Shown one piece after another: positions 35,629-43,795 of a DNA stretch of 64,000 bases. Position numbers and translations under genes: made by a program. The notes beneath the pieces were generated by a model. It saw nothing but the letters and a program-made list of their open reading frames with translations, had not been told where the DNA came from and did not search any database. Positions within the stretch are counted from its first letter, which is position 1. Every line of letters begins with the position of its first letter. Origin of the DNA: CBDBIG01 sp965205845 [NCBI: bacterium] (GTDB lineage Bacteria > SAR324); NCBI GenBank assembly GCA_965205845.1, contig CBDBIG010000002.1:643170-707169 (forward strand). The letters run 5' to 3'.

Positions 35629-37230
35629 ATGCCCAACACCCTTGAAACACGCCGAATTTACTATGGGGATAACCTCCCCATCATGCGCGATCTGCCCACG
35701 CAGAGCGTAGATTTGATTTACCTCGATCCGCCTTTTAACTCCAAGCGCAATTACAACATGCCCCTTACGGACGACTACGGTAAGGTGCTTCAAGCGCAAG
35801 CCCACGTGTTTACCGACACCTGGGAATGGGAGCAAAAACATCATGCGCAATACCTTAAAACCATTGAACAACGCCACCATCCCTTGGCCCACACCCTCAA
35901 GGGGGTCGATGCGATTATTCGCGGAGGTGGGGTCGAAGACCACCAAAAAAGCGGTGCCTTTGCCTATTTGGTACACATGGCCGTGCGCTTGTTAGAGATG
36001 CATCGCCTGCTCAAACCCACGGGAAGCCTCTACCTACACTGCGACCCCACCATGAGCCACTACCTTAAAATTCTCCTCGATGCCGTGTTTGGGGTAGCGC
36101 ATTTTAGAAATGAAATCGCATGGAAAAGATATGCAACACATAGTTTAAGTCAATCAGGGTTTGACAGCACAGCAGACACCATTTTCTTATACAGGAGGTC
36201 GAAAAGTAGCTTATTTGTTAAACAATACGAAACTATCTCATCAACAGAAATTCAAAAAAAATTCTCGCATTACGAAAAAGAAACGCAGAGGTATTATCAA
36301 CATATCGCGCTGGAACAGGCGGTGAATTATACCAAAGGAGATGAGATAAGAATCATTGAAGGGAGAAAAGTAGAAACTACATTAGGATGGCGATGGTCTC
36401 AAAAGACATTCGATCAAAGGATCAAAAAAAATCCCCACCTTATTTATTGGACGAAAAATGGTCGACCTCGATACAAAAAATACCTCGATGAATACGAGGG
36501 AATGCCCTTAGGAACGATCTGGACAGATATTCCCTATCTTTCTGCTGGAGACGGAGAACGCGTGGGCTACCCCACCCAAAAGCCCTTGGCCCTGCTTGAG
36601 CGTATTATTAAGGCCAGCAGCAATGCGGGGGAGGTGGTGTTTGACCCCTTTTGCGGCTGCGGCACCGCCATTTTGGCGGCAGAACAATTAGGCAGGCAGT
36701 GGATTGGGATTGACATCACCTACCACGCAGTCAAAATTTTGCGCGAACGCTTTGAGGGCAGCAAAACCTCCCCACAGCTGTGGAGCAACATTACGGTAAT
36801 TGGCGAACCCTACAGCCCTCAAGAAGCCTTGGTCCTCGCCGAGCTCGACAAGCACGAATTTGAAAAATTTGCGGTAAAAACCTTTGGTGGGTCACACAGC
36901 GGCAAAAAGGGCAGTGATGACGGGGTGGATGGGTATTTTACCTGTTATCCCAAAAAAACCAACCCTGCGCCAGGGAGCACCCGTGAAACCCTCACCCAAG
37001 AGGGCATTATTCAAGTAAAAGGGGGCAAGGTGGGCAATTGGCGTCAAACCATCAGTGCCTTGCACAATGATGCCAACGGGCGCCCTGCCGTACTGATTAC
37101 CGCGCACGATCACCCCGCCGCGCGCAGTGCCGCCAAAAATACCCAAAACGTGTGGGTGTATACCATTGCGCAAATTATGAACGCAGAGCATAATCAAGAT
37201 TTTACCCTGGTCTGCACCAGGCCAGCGTGA
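35629..37230 (+). CDS. DNA methyltransferase fused to a Mrr-like restriction domain
   Basis: The 533-aa protein has motif IV DLIYLDPPFNSKRNY near residue 30 and motif I FDPFCGCGTAILAAEQLGR near 345, the order of beta-class amino-methyltransferases (type III Mod-like). The middle section (about 160-300) should be the target-recognition domain. After residue 410 the PD-(D/E)XK-like piece FEKFAVKTFGGSHSGKKG, DDGVDGYFT and GIIQVKGGKVGNW has the D...QxK signature of Mrr-type nucleases. One polypeptide may thus modify and restrict. No separate restriction gene is adjacent. ATG 35629 follows AAAAAGGAGC. The middle section is clearly more AT-rich than the ends. Confidence 0.82.
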   Translation: MPNTLETRRIYYGDNLPIMRDLPTQSVDLIYLDPPFNSKRNYNMPLTDDYGKVLQAQAHVFTDTWEWEQKHHAQYLKTIEQRHHPLAHTLKGVDAIIRGGGVEDHQKSGAFAYLVHMAVRLLEMHRLLKPTGSLYLHCDPTMSHYLKILLDAVFGVAHFRNEIAWKRYATHSLSQSGFDSTADTIFLYRRSKSSLFVKQYETISSTEIQKKFSHYEKETQRYYQHIALEQAVNYTKGDEIRIIEGRKVETTLGWRWSQKTFDQRIKKNPHLIYWTKNGRPRYKKYLDEYEGMPLGTIWTDIPYLSAGDGERVGYPTQKPLALLERIIKASSNAGEVVFDPFCGCGTAILAAEQLGRQWIGIDITYHAVKILRERFEGSKTSPQLWSNITVIGEPYSPQEALVLAELDKHEFEKFAVKTFGGSHSGKKGSDDGVDGYFTCYPKKTNPAPGSTRETLTQEGIIQVKGGKVGNWRQTISALHNDANGRPAVLITAHDHPAARSAAKNTQNVWVYTIAQIMNAEHNQDFTLVCTRPA

Positions 37231-37280
37231 GCGTGCAAGAACTTTGTAAACCATGGGGGATACACAAATGGGCGCATCTA

Positions 37281-37503
37281 TGCTATGAAGGGTTCCAGTC
37301 GCTGGAGAAGCGGGTTTTAGGGCTGTGCTATGAAGGGATCCCAGTCGCGGGGAAGCGGGTTTTAGGGCTCTGTGCTACCAGGAATCCCAGTCGCTGGAGA
37401 AGCGGGTTTTAGGGCTGTGCTATCAGGAATCCCAGTCGCGGGGAAGCGGGTTTTAGGGCTGTGCTATCAGGAATCCCAGTCGCGGGGAAGCGGGTTTTAG
37501 GAT
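37281..37503. repeat. 44-47-bp tandem repeat, 5 copies
   Basis: GCGGGTTTTAGG ends each unit at about 37320, 37365, 37412, 37456 and 37500. Unit bodies carry GAATCCCAGTCGCGGGGAAG with small variants. It occupies the gap between the methylase and the FAH gene. It is not CRISPR: there are no unique spacers. Confidence 0.93.
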
Positions 37504-37624
37504 TTTTCCTCCTTTAGCCGTCGTTGTTTTCGAGCATAACCTTTCATTTTCCCAGTTTGGAACAATCCCCATTTTGCTACCCTTAAACCACCTCATCCAT
37601 CAAGAAAGTGTAAAAAATAACCCT

Positions 37625-38485
37625 ATGAAACTCATTCGTTTTGGCCATGCTGGTGCAGAAAAACCTGGCGTAGAATGCGCCGATGGAACGCGCCTTGACG
37701 TCTCCAAGCACATCCCCGATTACAACCCTGACTTTTTTGCAGCGGGAGGTTTGGCACGCTTGAGCGACATTGTGAGCAGCGCCAAAGGCTGCCCCAAAGT
37801 GGATCCCAACATGCGCCTTGGCCCCCCTGTGGCAAAGCCAGGTAAATTCATGGCCATTGGTCTCAACTATCGCGGCCACGCCAAAGAAATGGCTGCACCC
37901 ATTCCAAAGCAGCCTGAGGTGTTTACCAAGCAAACCAGCTGCATTTGTGGCCCCAACGATGACATTTTGCTGTTCCCAGACAGTGTTCAATTGGACTACG
38001 AGGTCGAGTTTGCCTTTGTAGTGGGCCGCAGAGCGCATCGGGTACAAACCGAGGCCGAGGCACAAGCATGTGTGGCAGGTTACATGATTTGTAACGATGT
38101 AAGTGAGCGTCAGTATCAAACCATGGGCGCACAGTGGACTCAAGGCAAAAGCGGCGATACCTATGGCCCCCTCGGCCCGTGGTTGGTGTGCCCCGATGAA
38201 GTGGGCGATCCTCATCAATTGCGCCTAACCACCAAAGTGAACGGCGAAATACGCCAAGACAGCAACACCAACGACCTCATTTTTAACATTCCCCAAATCA
38301 TCATGGGAGTCAGCAAATATATTACCTTGCTGCCAGGCGACTGCGTTACCACGGGGACCCCTGCGGGCGTCGCCCACGGCATGAACGACCCCAGCAAATT
38401 TTTAAAGGTGGGGGATGAGGTCGAATTGACCATTGAAAAACTGGGGACCCAGAAAAACCGGATTGTGGCTTATGCAGAAGCCTAA
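37625..38485 (+). CDS. Fumarylacetoacetate hydrolase-family enzyme
   Basis: The 286-aa protein shows the FAH fold: KFMAIGLNYRGHAKEM, PEVFTKQTSCICGPNDDILL, LDYEVEFAFVVGR (metal-binding E-x-E) and VCNDVS-like MICNDVSERQYQ. It then shows GDTYGPLGPWLVCPDEVGDP and GDCVTTGTPAGVAHGM. It is a Mg2+-dependent C-C hydrolase or decarboxylase of an oxo-acid; subfamily features match the 2,4-diketo-3-deoxy sugar-acid or ureidoglycolate-lyase-like group. ATG 37625 is followed at once by the family N-terminus MKLIRFGHAG. It is flanked on both sides by tandem repeats. Confidence 0.85.
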   Translation: MKLIRFGHAGAEKPGVECADGTRLDVSKHIPDYNPDFFAAGGLARLSDIVSSAKGCPKVDPNMRLGPPVAKPGKFMAIGLNYRGHAKEMAAPIPKQPEVFTKQTSCICGPNDDILLFPDSVQLDYEVEFAFVVGRRAHRVQTEAEAQACVAGYMICNDVSERQYQTMGAQWTQGKSGDTYGPLGPWLVCPDEVGDPHQLRLTTKVNGEIRQDSNTNDLIFNIPQIIMGVSKYITLLPGDCVTTGTPAGVAHGMNDPSKFLKVGDEVELTIEKLGTQKNRIVAYAEA

Positions 38486-38510
38486 CTGGCTTCGAGGGGG
38501 AGGGTACTCG

Positions 38511-38714
38511 GCACCGGTGAACGAACCTGCCCATACATTCGATGGCTACTAAGGTGGGCTGCACCGGTGAACGAACCTGCCCATACATTCGATGGCTACC
38601 AAGGTGGGCTGCACCGGTGAACGAACCTGCCCATACATTCGATGGCTACTAAGGTGGGCTGCACCGGTGAACGAACCTGCCCATACATTCGATGGCTACT
38701 AAGGTGGGCTGCAC
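38511..38714. repeat. 50-bp tandem repeat, 4 copies
   Basis: GCACCGGTGAACGAACCTGC begins at 38511, 38561, 38611 and 38661; the units are near-identical, differing at one base (CTACT or CTACC). The array ends just before the peptide-binding-protein gene and contains an in-frame ATG (38692) that I judge too early to be its start. Confidence 0.95.
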
Positions 38715-38745
38715 CCACTTTTTGCTTGGAGAGGGCTTTGCGCGG

Positions 38746-40326
38746 ATGATGTTTGTTGCGCATTTGTATCCCTGGAAGCCCATGGGGCGAGGCCTTTGCT
38801 GGCTGGGGCAACTATGCCGCTGGGGTTTTACCTTGGGCTGTGCATGCCTCTTGCTCGGTTCTTTTTCACCACGCAGCCTGGCGGCCCCCTTGCCCGAGGT
38901 GGTGGTGGTGGTCGATTCTGCCCCCACAACCCTCGATCCTTTTTTGGCCACCGATGCCATCAGTGCCCGGGTAACCCACCAGTTACTGTGCGATACGCTG
39001 ATACGCCTGGATGTCGATTTACGCTATGCAGCGGGGGTATTTTCTGCTTGGCGCGCCAGCCAGGGAGGGCGCGTGTGGCATTTTACCCTGGGCAAAGGCC
39101 AGTACTTTCAAAATGGGCAACGCGTTGGTGCGCAAGATGTGGTGTTTAGCTTAAAACGTTTTGCCGACACCAAGGTAGGCTCGCCTTATGGTAGCCCCCT
39201 GCGTGAGGCGGGCATGCAGGTGAAGCAGGTGGGGAAGGACCAGGTGCGTTTGCGCTTTAAAGTACCACGCCCTTATGTGCTTGCCGATTTAATTTTACCT
39301 GTGGTCGCACGCAACAGCACACCTAAGCACTGGGTGTGCAGCGGGCCCTTCCGCTTGCTGCGCCAAAGCCCTGCAAAATGGGAATTTATGCCCCATACCC
39401 AGCATGTTAAGGGCGGACCTAAGGTGCGTTTAACGTTGCTTCCTTTGTCAGACGAAACCGCACGGTTCCTGCGCTTTCGCAAAAGCGAGGCACATTTAGG
39501 CATCAATGCGCTCTCTGCGCGGCGCCTTAAGGCCTTTCGTAAAAAAAACCTCGCCAAACATTATCGTACGGTGCTGGGTACGGGACTGACCCATCAATAC
39601 CTCGGCTTTAATCTCAAGCATCCTGCATTGGCCAAGCGCAAGGTGCGCCAAGCCTTGGCGCAGTTAGTGCCCGTGGATGCCCTGATGCAGCACCTGTTAC
39701 ATGGCTTGGGTGAGCGTGCGCGGGGCGTGTTACCCAACAACAGTCGGTTTTTGCACCCCAAAGCCACTCTTTGGGCTTACAATGTGCAAAAAGCCAAGGC
39801 TTTGTTGGATGAAGCGGGGTATGCGCCCAAAGCCAATGGTCAACGTTTGGCGTTACGTTATAGCGCAACCAACAATCCCTCCTCCATGGCCATGGCGCGT
39901 ATTTTGGCGGCGTCCTTTGCCAAGGCGGGTGTGAAACTCACACTGCGTTCTTACGAGTGGGGCATTTTTTACAGCGACATTCTTAAGGGGCGCTTCGACA
40001 TCTACTCACTGCGCTGGATTGGGGTGTTTGAGCCCCGTTTTCGCTACCGCCTGTTGCATTCAAGCCAAACCCCGCCTCAAGGTCGCAATCGTGGTTACTA
40101 CCAAAATGCGCAAATGGACATATGGCTTGAAGCCAGCCAACATGCCAAAACACCCGAAGCACGTCGGGCATGGCAGCAAAAAATTCACCAACGCATGCTC
40201 ATTGATCTCCCTTTCCTGCCTTTGTGGCAGCGCAAAAATGCGGTTATTGTGCATCGCCGTGTGCGCAACTTTGTGCAACATCCCAGCGGCGGTTTTGAAA
40301 CCTTGCACCAGATAGAATGGCGCTAA
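38746..40326 (+). CDS. ABC-transporter peptide-binding protein (SBP family 5)
   Basis: The 526-aa periplasmic protein has an N-terminal signal (LCRWGFTLGCACLLLGSF then SLAAPLP), with Cys-containing leader but no clear lipobox. It has family 5 features: VVDSAPTTLDPFLATDA, TLGKGQYFQNGQRVGAQDVV, FSLKRFAD, YLGFNLKHPALAKRKVRQAL, and the KAKALLDEAGYAPKANG segment. It binds oligopeptides or related ligands for import; no permease or ATPase gene is next to it. ATG 38746 follows TTGGAGAGGGC. Its last 20 codons are duplicated immediately downstream. Confidence 0.85.
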   Translation: MMFVAHLYPWKPMGRGLCWLGQLCRWGFTLGCACLLLGSFSPRSLAAPLPEVVVVVDSAPTTLDPFLATDAISARVTHQLLCDTLIRLDVDLRYAAGVFSAWRASQGGRVWHFTLGKGQYFQNGQRVGAQDVVFSLKRFADTKVGSPYGSPLREAGMQVKQVGKDQVRLRFKVPRPYVLADLILPVVARNSTPKHWVCSGPFRLLRQSPAKWEFMPHTQHVKGGPKVRLTLLPLSDETARFLRFRKSEAHLGINALSARRLKAFRKKNLAKHYRTVLGTGLTHQYLGFNLKHPALAKRKVRQALAQLVPVDALMQHLLHGLGERARGVLPNNSRFLHPKATLWAYNVQKAKALLDEAGYAPKANGQRLALRYSATNNPSSMAMARILAASFAKAGVKLTLRSYEWGIFYSDILKGRFDIYSLRWIGVFEPRFRYRLLHSSQTPPQGRNRGYYQNAQMDIWLEASQHAKTPEARRAWQQKIHQRMLIDLPFLPLWQRKNAVIVHRRVRNFVQHPSGGFETLHQIEWR

Positions 40327-40424
40327 GGGGGGGGGCCTCGCACCATTTGCGCAACTTTGTGCAACATCCCAGTGGCGGTTTTGAAACCTGGCACCAGATA
40401 GAATGGCGCTAAGGGGGGGTGCCT
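40263..40424. repeat. Direct duplication of the peptide-binding-protein 3' end
   Basis: GCGCAACTTTGTGCAACATC through GGCGCTAAGGGGGG at 40263-40333 is repeated at 40351-40420, including codons for NFVQHPSGGFET, the stop codon and the G-run. The second copy differs at two bases and is not attached to a gene. Confidence 0.93.
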
Positions 40425-40426
40425 CG

Positions 40427-40989
40427 CGCCTACCGCTAAAGCGGGCGTATTGGGGCGATTCCAGTTGGGAAAGCGAGGCCGATACTTCTTGAATTGGCAT
40501 ACAGGGCACCGAGTGCGGGTTGGGTTAAGCGGTAGTCGGTTTGGGGTTTTTGGTGCTAGGGACTGTTGGGATTGGTTTTTTGGTCTGGGGTTTTTCGCAA
40601 GGCAAGCCACTTCATGGCGCATCGTGGGTTGGGTTTTGCTTGGTGCGGTGTTCGTCATTTGGAAATGAGGTGGGTGGGGGTGGCTTGGTTTGATTGCCCT
40701 GACTTTAAGGGTTTGTGTTTTGCGCCCCGTGGTTGCGGTTGTGCTCTGGGGCTTGGTTGTTATTTTACGCGTTTGCGAAGGTTATCCCCATGGGCAAGGG
40801 GTCCTTTTTTTTTCATGTTAGATGATTGTATAGTGCAATTGGCATATGCGTGTGTTTTGTTTTTTAGGCATATATTTACGGGAGAATGCTGGCGTACGTA
40901 TCAGGGCTTTTTTGGGCGAATAGCGCATAAACTAAGGATGTACAGTCACATTAAACCATTGGTTGAATTCGAAAAAAAGGGAGGATAAC
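40427..40989. other. 560-bp intergenic region
   Basis: G- and T-rich on the plus strand. Open frames exist (40566-40988) but encode Trp/Phe/Cys-rich sequence with no ribosome-binding site, so I do not call them. The lspA ribosome-binding site (GGGAGGATAAC) is at the right end. Confidence 0.45.
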
Positions 40990-41508
40990 ATGCTGGGCAG
41001 GCAAAAAGGGTCGTTTTGTCGCTGGGATTTGCTGCTTAAAGGCGGTGTTATCGTGGCTGTGTGTACCCTTGACTTGGTGGTAAAGGCTTGGGTACGCGCT
41101 GAGGTAGCACCCTATTCTAACACGCCCCTCATTCCCCATTTTATCACCCTAACCCATGTGAGCAATTACGGGATTAGCTTTAGCCTATTGAGCGGTTTGC
41201 CGACAGGGATTCGTACCCCACTGCTATCTGTGATTGCAATGGGGGTCATGCTGCTTTTGTGCTGGGTATGGTGGAGCGGGCGTACCCAAATGCACGCCTT
41301 GCAGCATTGGGGGTTTGTACTGGTGATGGGTGGGGCGTTAAGCAACGTAATCGACCGCATTCATCGTGGCGCGGTTACCGATTATTTCCATTTTCATTTT
41401 TACACATACAGTTTTTTTATCAATAATTTAGCCGATATTTTTATTAGCATAGGGGTGGTGGGTTATCTCACAGGAATGTTTCTTGTGCCCAAAGAACAAG
41501 CCACGTAA
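40990..41508 (+). CDS. lspA: Lipoprotein signal peptidase (signal peptidase II)
   Basis: The 172-aa inner-membrane aspartyl protease cleaves prolipoproteins after diacylglyceryl transfer. It has four TMs; the conserved VSNYGISFSLLSG (N-x-G-x-S/A-F) and the two catalytic Asp regions GGALSNVIDRIHRG and FFINNLADIFISIG, with DYFHFHF between, are all present. The active site therefore looks intact. It is not linked to ileS as in many genomes. ATG 40990 follows GGGAGGATAAC. Confidence 0.92.
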   Translation: MLGRQKGSFCRWDLLLKGGVIVAVCTLDLVVKAWVRAEVAPYSNTPLIPHFITLTHVSNYGISFSLLSGLPTGIRTPLLSVIAMGVMLLLCWVWWSGRTQMHALQHWGFVLVMGGALSNVIDRIHRGAVTDYFHFHFYTYSFFINNLADIFISIGVVGYLTGMFLVPKEQAT

Positions 41509-41687
41509 TGGCATTTTGTTGCCTATAAGTGCATTTTACCTGCCGTGACAGAGGCCGCCCCGTTGGTTGAAGGAGTGCGGATGCACTTTTTATTGACCAA
41601 TGGGTGTGTTGAGCCACACCCGCAGAGTTGCACCAATCCACTTTGGCTTGTTATAAGGGTGTCTCCCTCATGCATCCGTTTCCTGGT
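41509..41687. other. Short gap with a hairpin
   Basis: GGGTGTG (41602-41608) pairs with CACACCC (41615-41621). There is no T-run, so terminator function between the convergent lspA and smpB genes is only possible. Confidence 0.35.
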
Positions 41688-42167
41688 CTAGCCTTCTTTA
41701 TAGCGTTGTTGATCGCGTTGTCGATCGCGTTCTTTAATGGCCTCGCGCTTGTCATGCACCTTGCGCCCTTTGGCCAGTGCCATTTCGAGCTTAGCCAGCC
41801 CCCGCTTAAAGTACACCCGCAGTGGAATGAGCGTCAGCCCGCGTTCACGGACCTTCATCCCCACGCGCAGCAACTCTCCTTTGCGCAGCAGCAGTTTGCG
41901 TGAACGTTCAGGGTCGTGCCCCGCGTAACCTGCGTGGGAGTAGGGCGCAATGTAAGCACCCACTAAAAAAGCAGCGGTGCCACGCACAGTACAATAGCTG
42001 TCACGCAGGTTCATTTGCCCTTGACGCATGCTTTTTACCTCCGATCCTGTTAAGGCAATGCCTGCCTCAAACCGATCGAACAGCTCATAGTGGTGGCGCG
42101 CACGGCGGTTTTCAGAAACCAGCTTGGTAGCAGCATTTGGTTTGGTTTTAGCAGAAGGTTTTGCCAT
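41688..42167 (-). CDS. smpB: SsrA-binding protein SmpB
   Basis: The 159-aa tmRNA partner rescues stalled ribosomes. Typical segments: ENRRARHHYELFDRFEAGI, LTGSEVKSMRQGQMNLRDSY, GAYIAPYSHAGYAGHDPERS, RKLLLRKGEL and a basic tail with KGRKVHDKREAIKERD, which folds in the decoding centre. The length is usual. I searched the flanks for tmRNA itself and did not find its 5' or tag region. Confidence 0.95.
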   Translation of the reverse strand: MAKPSAKTKPNAATKLVSENRRARHHYELFDRFEAGIALTGSEVKSMRQGQMNLRDSYCTVRGTAAFLVGAYIAPYSHAGYAGHDPERSRKLLLRKGELLRVGMKVRERGLTLIPLRVYFKRGLAKLEMALAKGRKVHDKREAIKERDRQRDQQRYKEG

Positions 42168-42227
42168 GGCTACTTTTGCAAAAATTCTCGTGTTAGGGGG
42201 CTGATGTTAAGGGTAGCGTTGTAGGTA

Positions 42228-42263
42228 GCAGGCGTGCACGCTCTAGTATCTATGCACGCCTGC
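42228..42263. terminator. 11-bp inverted repeat hairpin
   Basis: GCAGGCGTGCA (42228-42238) and TGCACGCCTGC (42253-42263) form a perfect 11-bp stem with a 14-nt loop. A short TTTT follows on the plus side about 5 nt later. It lies upstream of smpB (minus) and before an IS fragment, so its role is unclear; terminator is a guess. Confidence 0.4.
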
Positions 42264-42361
42264 TGGCATTTTACCCCTTGTTTGCCCATATATTCTAAGG
42301 TGAATGGCACTGTATAAAGCTAAGGGGCTCCTACCCTACGATAACCAACTTTGGGGTTATC

Positions 42362-42460
42362 ATGGCGAGCATGAGAAAGAGTCTGTGTAAGTTCAAGTCT
42401 AAACAAGCCGGTTTGACGGAGCATTTTGTAGCGGAAACCACAGCACGAACCGCCGGCTAG
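42362..42460 (+). pseudogene. IS1595/IS1016-like transposase N-terminal fragment
   Basis: The frame begins MASMRKSLCKFKSKQ, AGLTEHFVAETTARTAG and then stops. This resembles the N-terminus of IS1595-family transposases (…LIEHFVAGTTARTAA… followed by a helix-turn-helix). Nothing recognisable follows, so it is a 33-codon remnant. A short inverted repeat GATAACC...GGTTATC at 42340-42361 just before it may be part of the old end. Confidence 0.5.
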
Positions 42461-42675
42461 CCTTTTACGGGGTTCATCGCAGTAGCGTAGCCTATTTTTC
42501 ACCCTTTTCGCATACACAATGCCTCTCTCTTTTTTGAGTAGGTTGCTTCTTATTTTCAATAACCACACGCTTGTAGGCGTGTTGAAAAGCCGCCAACGAT
42601 CGCGCCCTATTGGACACTCCAATCGGGGGAAGACACCGTGTGCATCAAACGCTTTGAGAGGTAGGATGAGGATTC
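42461..42675. other. Intergenic, nothing recognised
   Basis: This follows the IS fragment. A reverse open frame crosses it without a start signal or motif. Confidence 0.4.
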
Positions 42676-43062
42676 TCAAGTAAAAAACAATTTAAAGGCT
42701 GCCAGCAAGATGCCTCCAAAAAGGGATTGCAAACCAATCATCGCCATTATCAAGCGCCAGGTCATGGTGTGGAGGTTTTGGTTTGTGGCGTCAACGCGTT
42801 GGCTAATCTCGCGCATTTCTTGGCGAAGGGCTTCAAAACCTGCTTGGGTTTCTTGGCGTTGTTTGCGCATTTCTTGGCGGAGGTCGCGCATTTCTTGGCG
42901 TTGTTCGCGCATTTCTTGGCGGAGGTCGCGCACCCCATGTTCGAGGTTTTCGAGGCGGCTTTCGATGCCGCTGGTTACGCTGGCCAAGGCGTGGGCTTGG
43001 GGCAGGTTAAACCCGGCTGCTTCGAAGGATTTTGCCATTTCGAGGTTTTGAGGAATGGCCAT
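42676..43062 (-). CDS. Coiled-coil protein with C-terminal membrane anchor (DUF1640-like)
   Basis: The 128-aa protein has an N-terminal helix with AGFNLPQAHALASVTSG, then a repetitive charged coiled coil (VRDLRQEMREQRQEMRD and similar 7- and 14-residue periods). The C-terminal TM is LIMAMIGLQSLFGGILLAAF. The architecture matches the DUF1640/CC small membrane proteins often seen in mobile regions. The coding DNA has matching tandem repeats (TTTCTTGGCG units). A membrane tether for a partner is an inference; the function is unknown. Confidence 0.7.
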   Translation of the reverse strand: MAIPQNLEMAKSFEAAGFNLPQAHALASVTSGIESRLENLEHGVRDLRQEMREQRQEMRDLRQEMRKQRQETQAGFEALRQEMREISQRVDATNQNLHTMTWRLIMAMIGLQSLFGGILLAAFKLFFT

Positions 43063-43145
43063 GGGCAGGGCTTTAGGTTTTTAGGGTTTGAGAAAAGGAT
43101 TGATGACGTAGGCACCGGGACCAGTCTACGAAGGAGGAGAACAAG

Positions 43146-43325
43146 ATGCAAGGATGGTTCGTAAAAAATTGGTTTTTGGTGGCCCTGCCCCTTGGCTTGG
43201 TTTTAGTGCTTGGGATGCTGATCGGCTTTGCAGCCCTTTTTGTGCCAGGGGAAGGTGAGACCGCCATGGTCTTGCAAAATCGTTTTCCGGCAAATTTTTT
43301 CCCCGAGCTATCCTGCAGGAGGTAG
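43146..43325 (+). CDS. Small single-pass membrane protein
   Basis: The 59-aa frame is preceded by an exceptionally good ribosome-binding site, GAAGGAGGAG. It has one TM, FLVALPLGLVLVLGMLIGFA, and a soluble tail with VPGEGETAMVLQN. It diverges from the coiled-coil gene with 83 bp between. A truncation of a longer protein cannot be excluded, since the downstream sequence stays open in another frame. Confidence 0.5.
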   Translation: MQGWFVKNWFLVALPLGLVLVLGMLIGFAALFVPGEGETAMVLQNRFPANFFPELSCRR

Positions 43326-43702
43326 ATTCCAATTTGGGGGTACAAAGTTGCCTCCTGCTGGGCTCGAGGCTGCCTTAAAAGAGGCGGACACAGCAAGACG
43401 AAACCACTTTAGTACCGCCTGAGCGTCCTTTGGAAAACCTCATCCTTCGTCGTACATCGCACCCGGACTGAACTAGGCACGGGTATTCTCTTGTTTTGCG
43501 AGGGGTTTTTAATTCCTTTAAGGCGGTGGTGTGGTCACCTTTATTGTAGGCCGCCCTTTTTTAAAATCAGCACACCCAAATGGCGCGGCAAGGGTTAGGC
43601 AGAGAAATGGTAAGGCGGAGGATGGCGAGGCAAACGCTGTCCATTCCCCTTGCTACCAGTCGAACCTTGTTTGCCAGCAGTCTGCTGTAAAGAGGGTAAT
43701 GG
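43326..43702. other. Intergenic, nothing recognised
   Basis: No coding signature and no repeat longer than about 10 bp. Confidence 0.4.
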
Positions 43703-43750
43703 AAAAATAAAAACCCCACCAAAAGGCGCATACGCACCTTCGAATGGGGT
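43703..43750 (-). terminator. Intrinsic terminator after the secreted-protein gene
   Basis: On the minus strand ACCCCA, an inner AAGGTGCG/TGCGCCTT helix and TGGGGT form a long hairpin, followed by TTTTTATTTTT. It lies about 50 bp past the stop at 43796. It is the strongest terminator in the window. Confidence 0.8.
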
Positions 43751-43795
43751 AGTCACAATGCCGCTGCTTAAAAAACAACGGGAAACGATAAAAGC

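Noticed and set aside
37281-37503. CRISPR array
   Set aside because: The units abut with no unique spacers and no cas genes are nearby; the same applies to all other arrays here.
40566-40988. 140-codon plus-strand frame before lspA
   Set aside because: Trp/Cys/Phe-rich composition, no ribosome-binding site and no motif.
42180-42680. tmRNA gene next to smpB
   Set aside because: I looked for the tRNA-like ends and a tag-encoding region and found neither; the 42228 hairpin alone is not enough.
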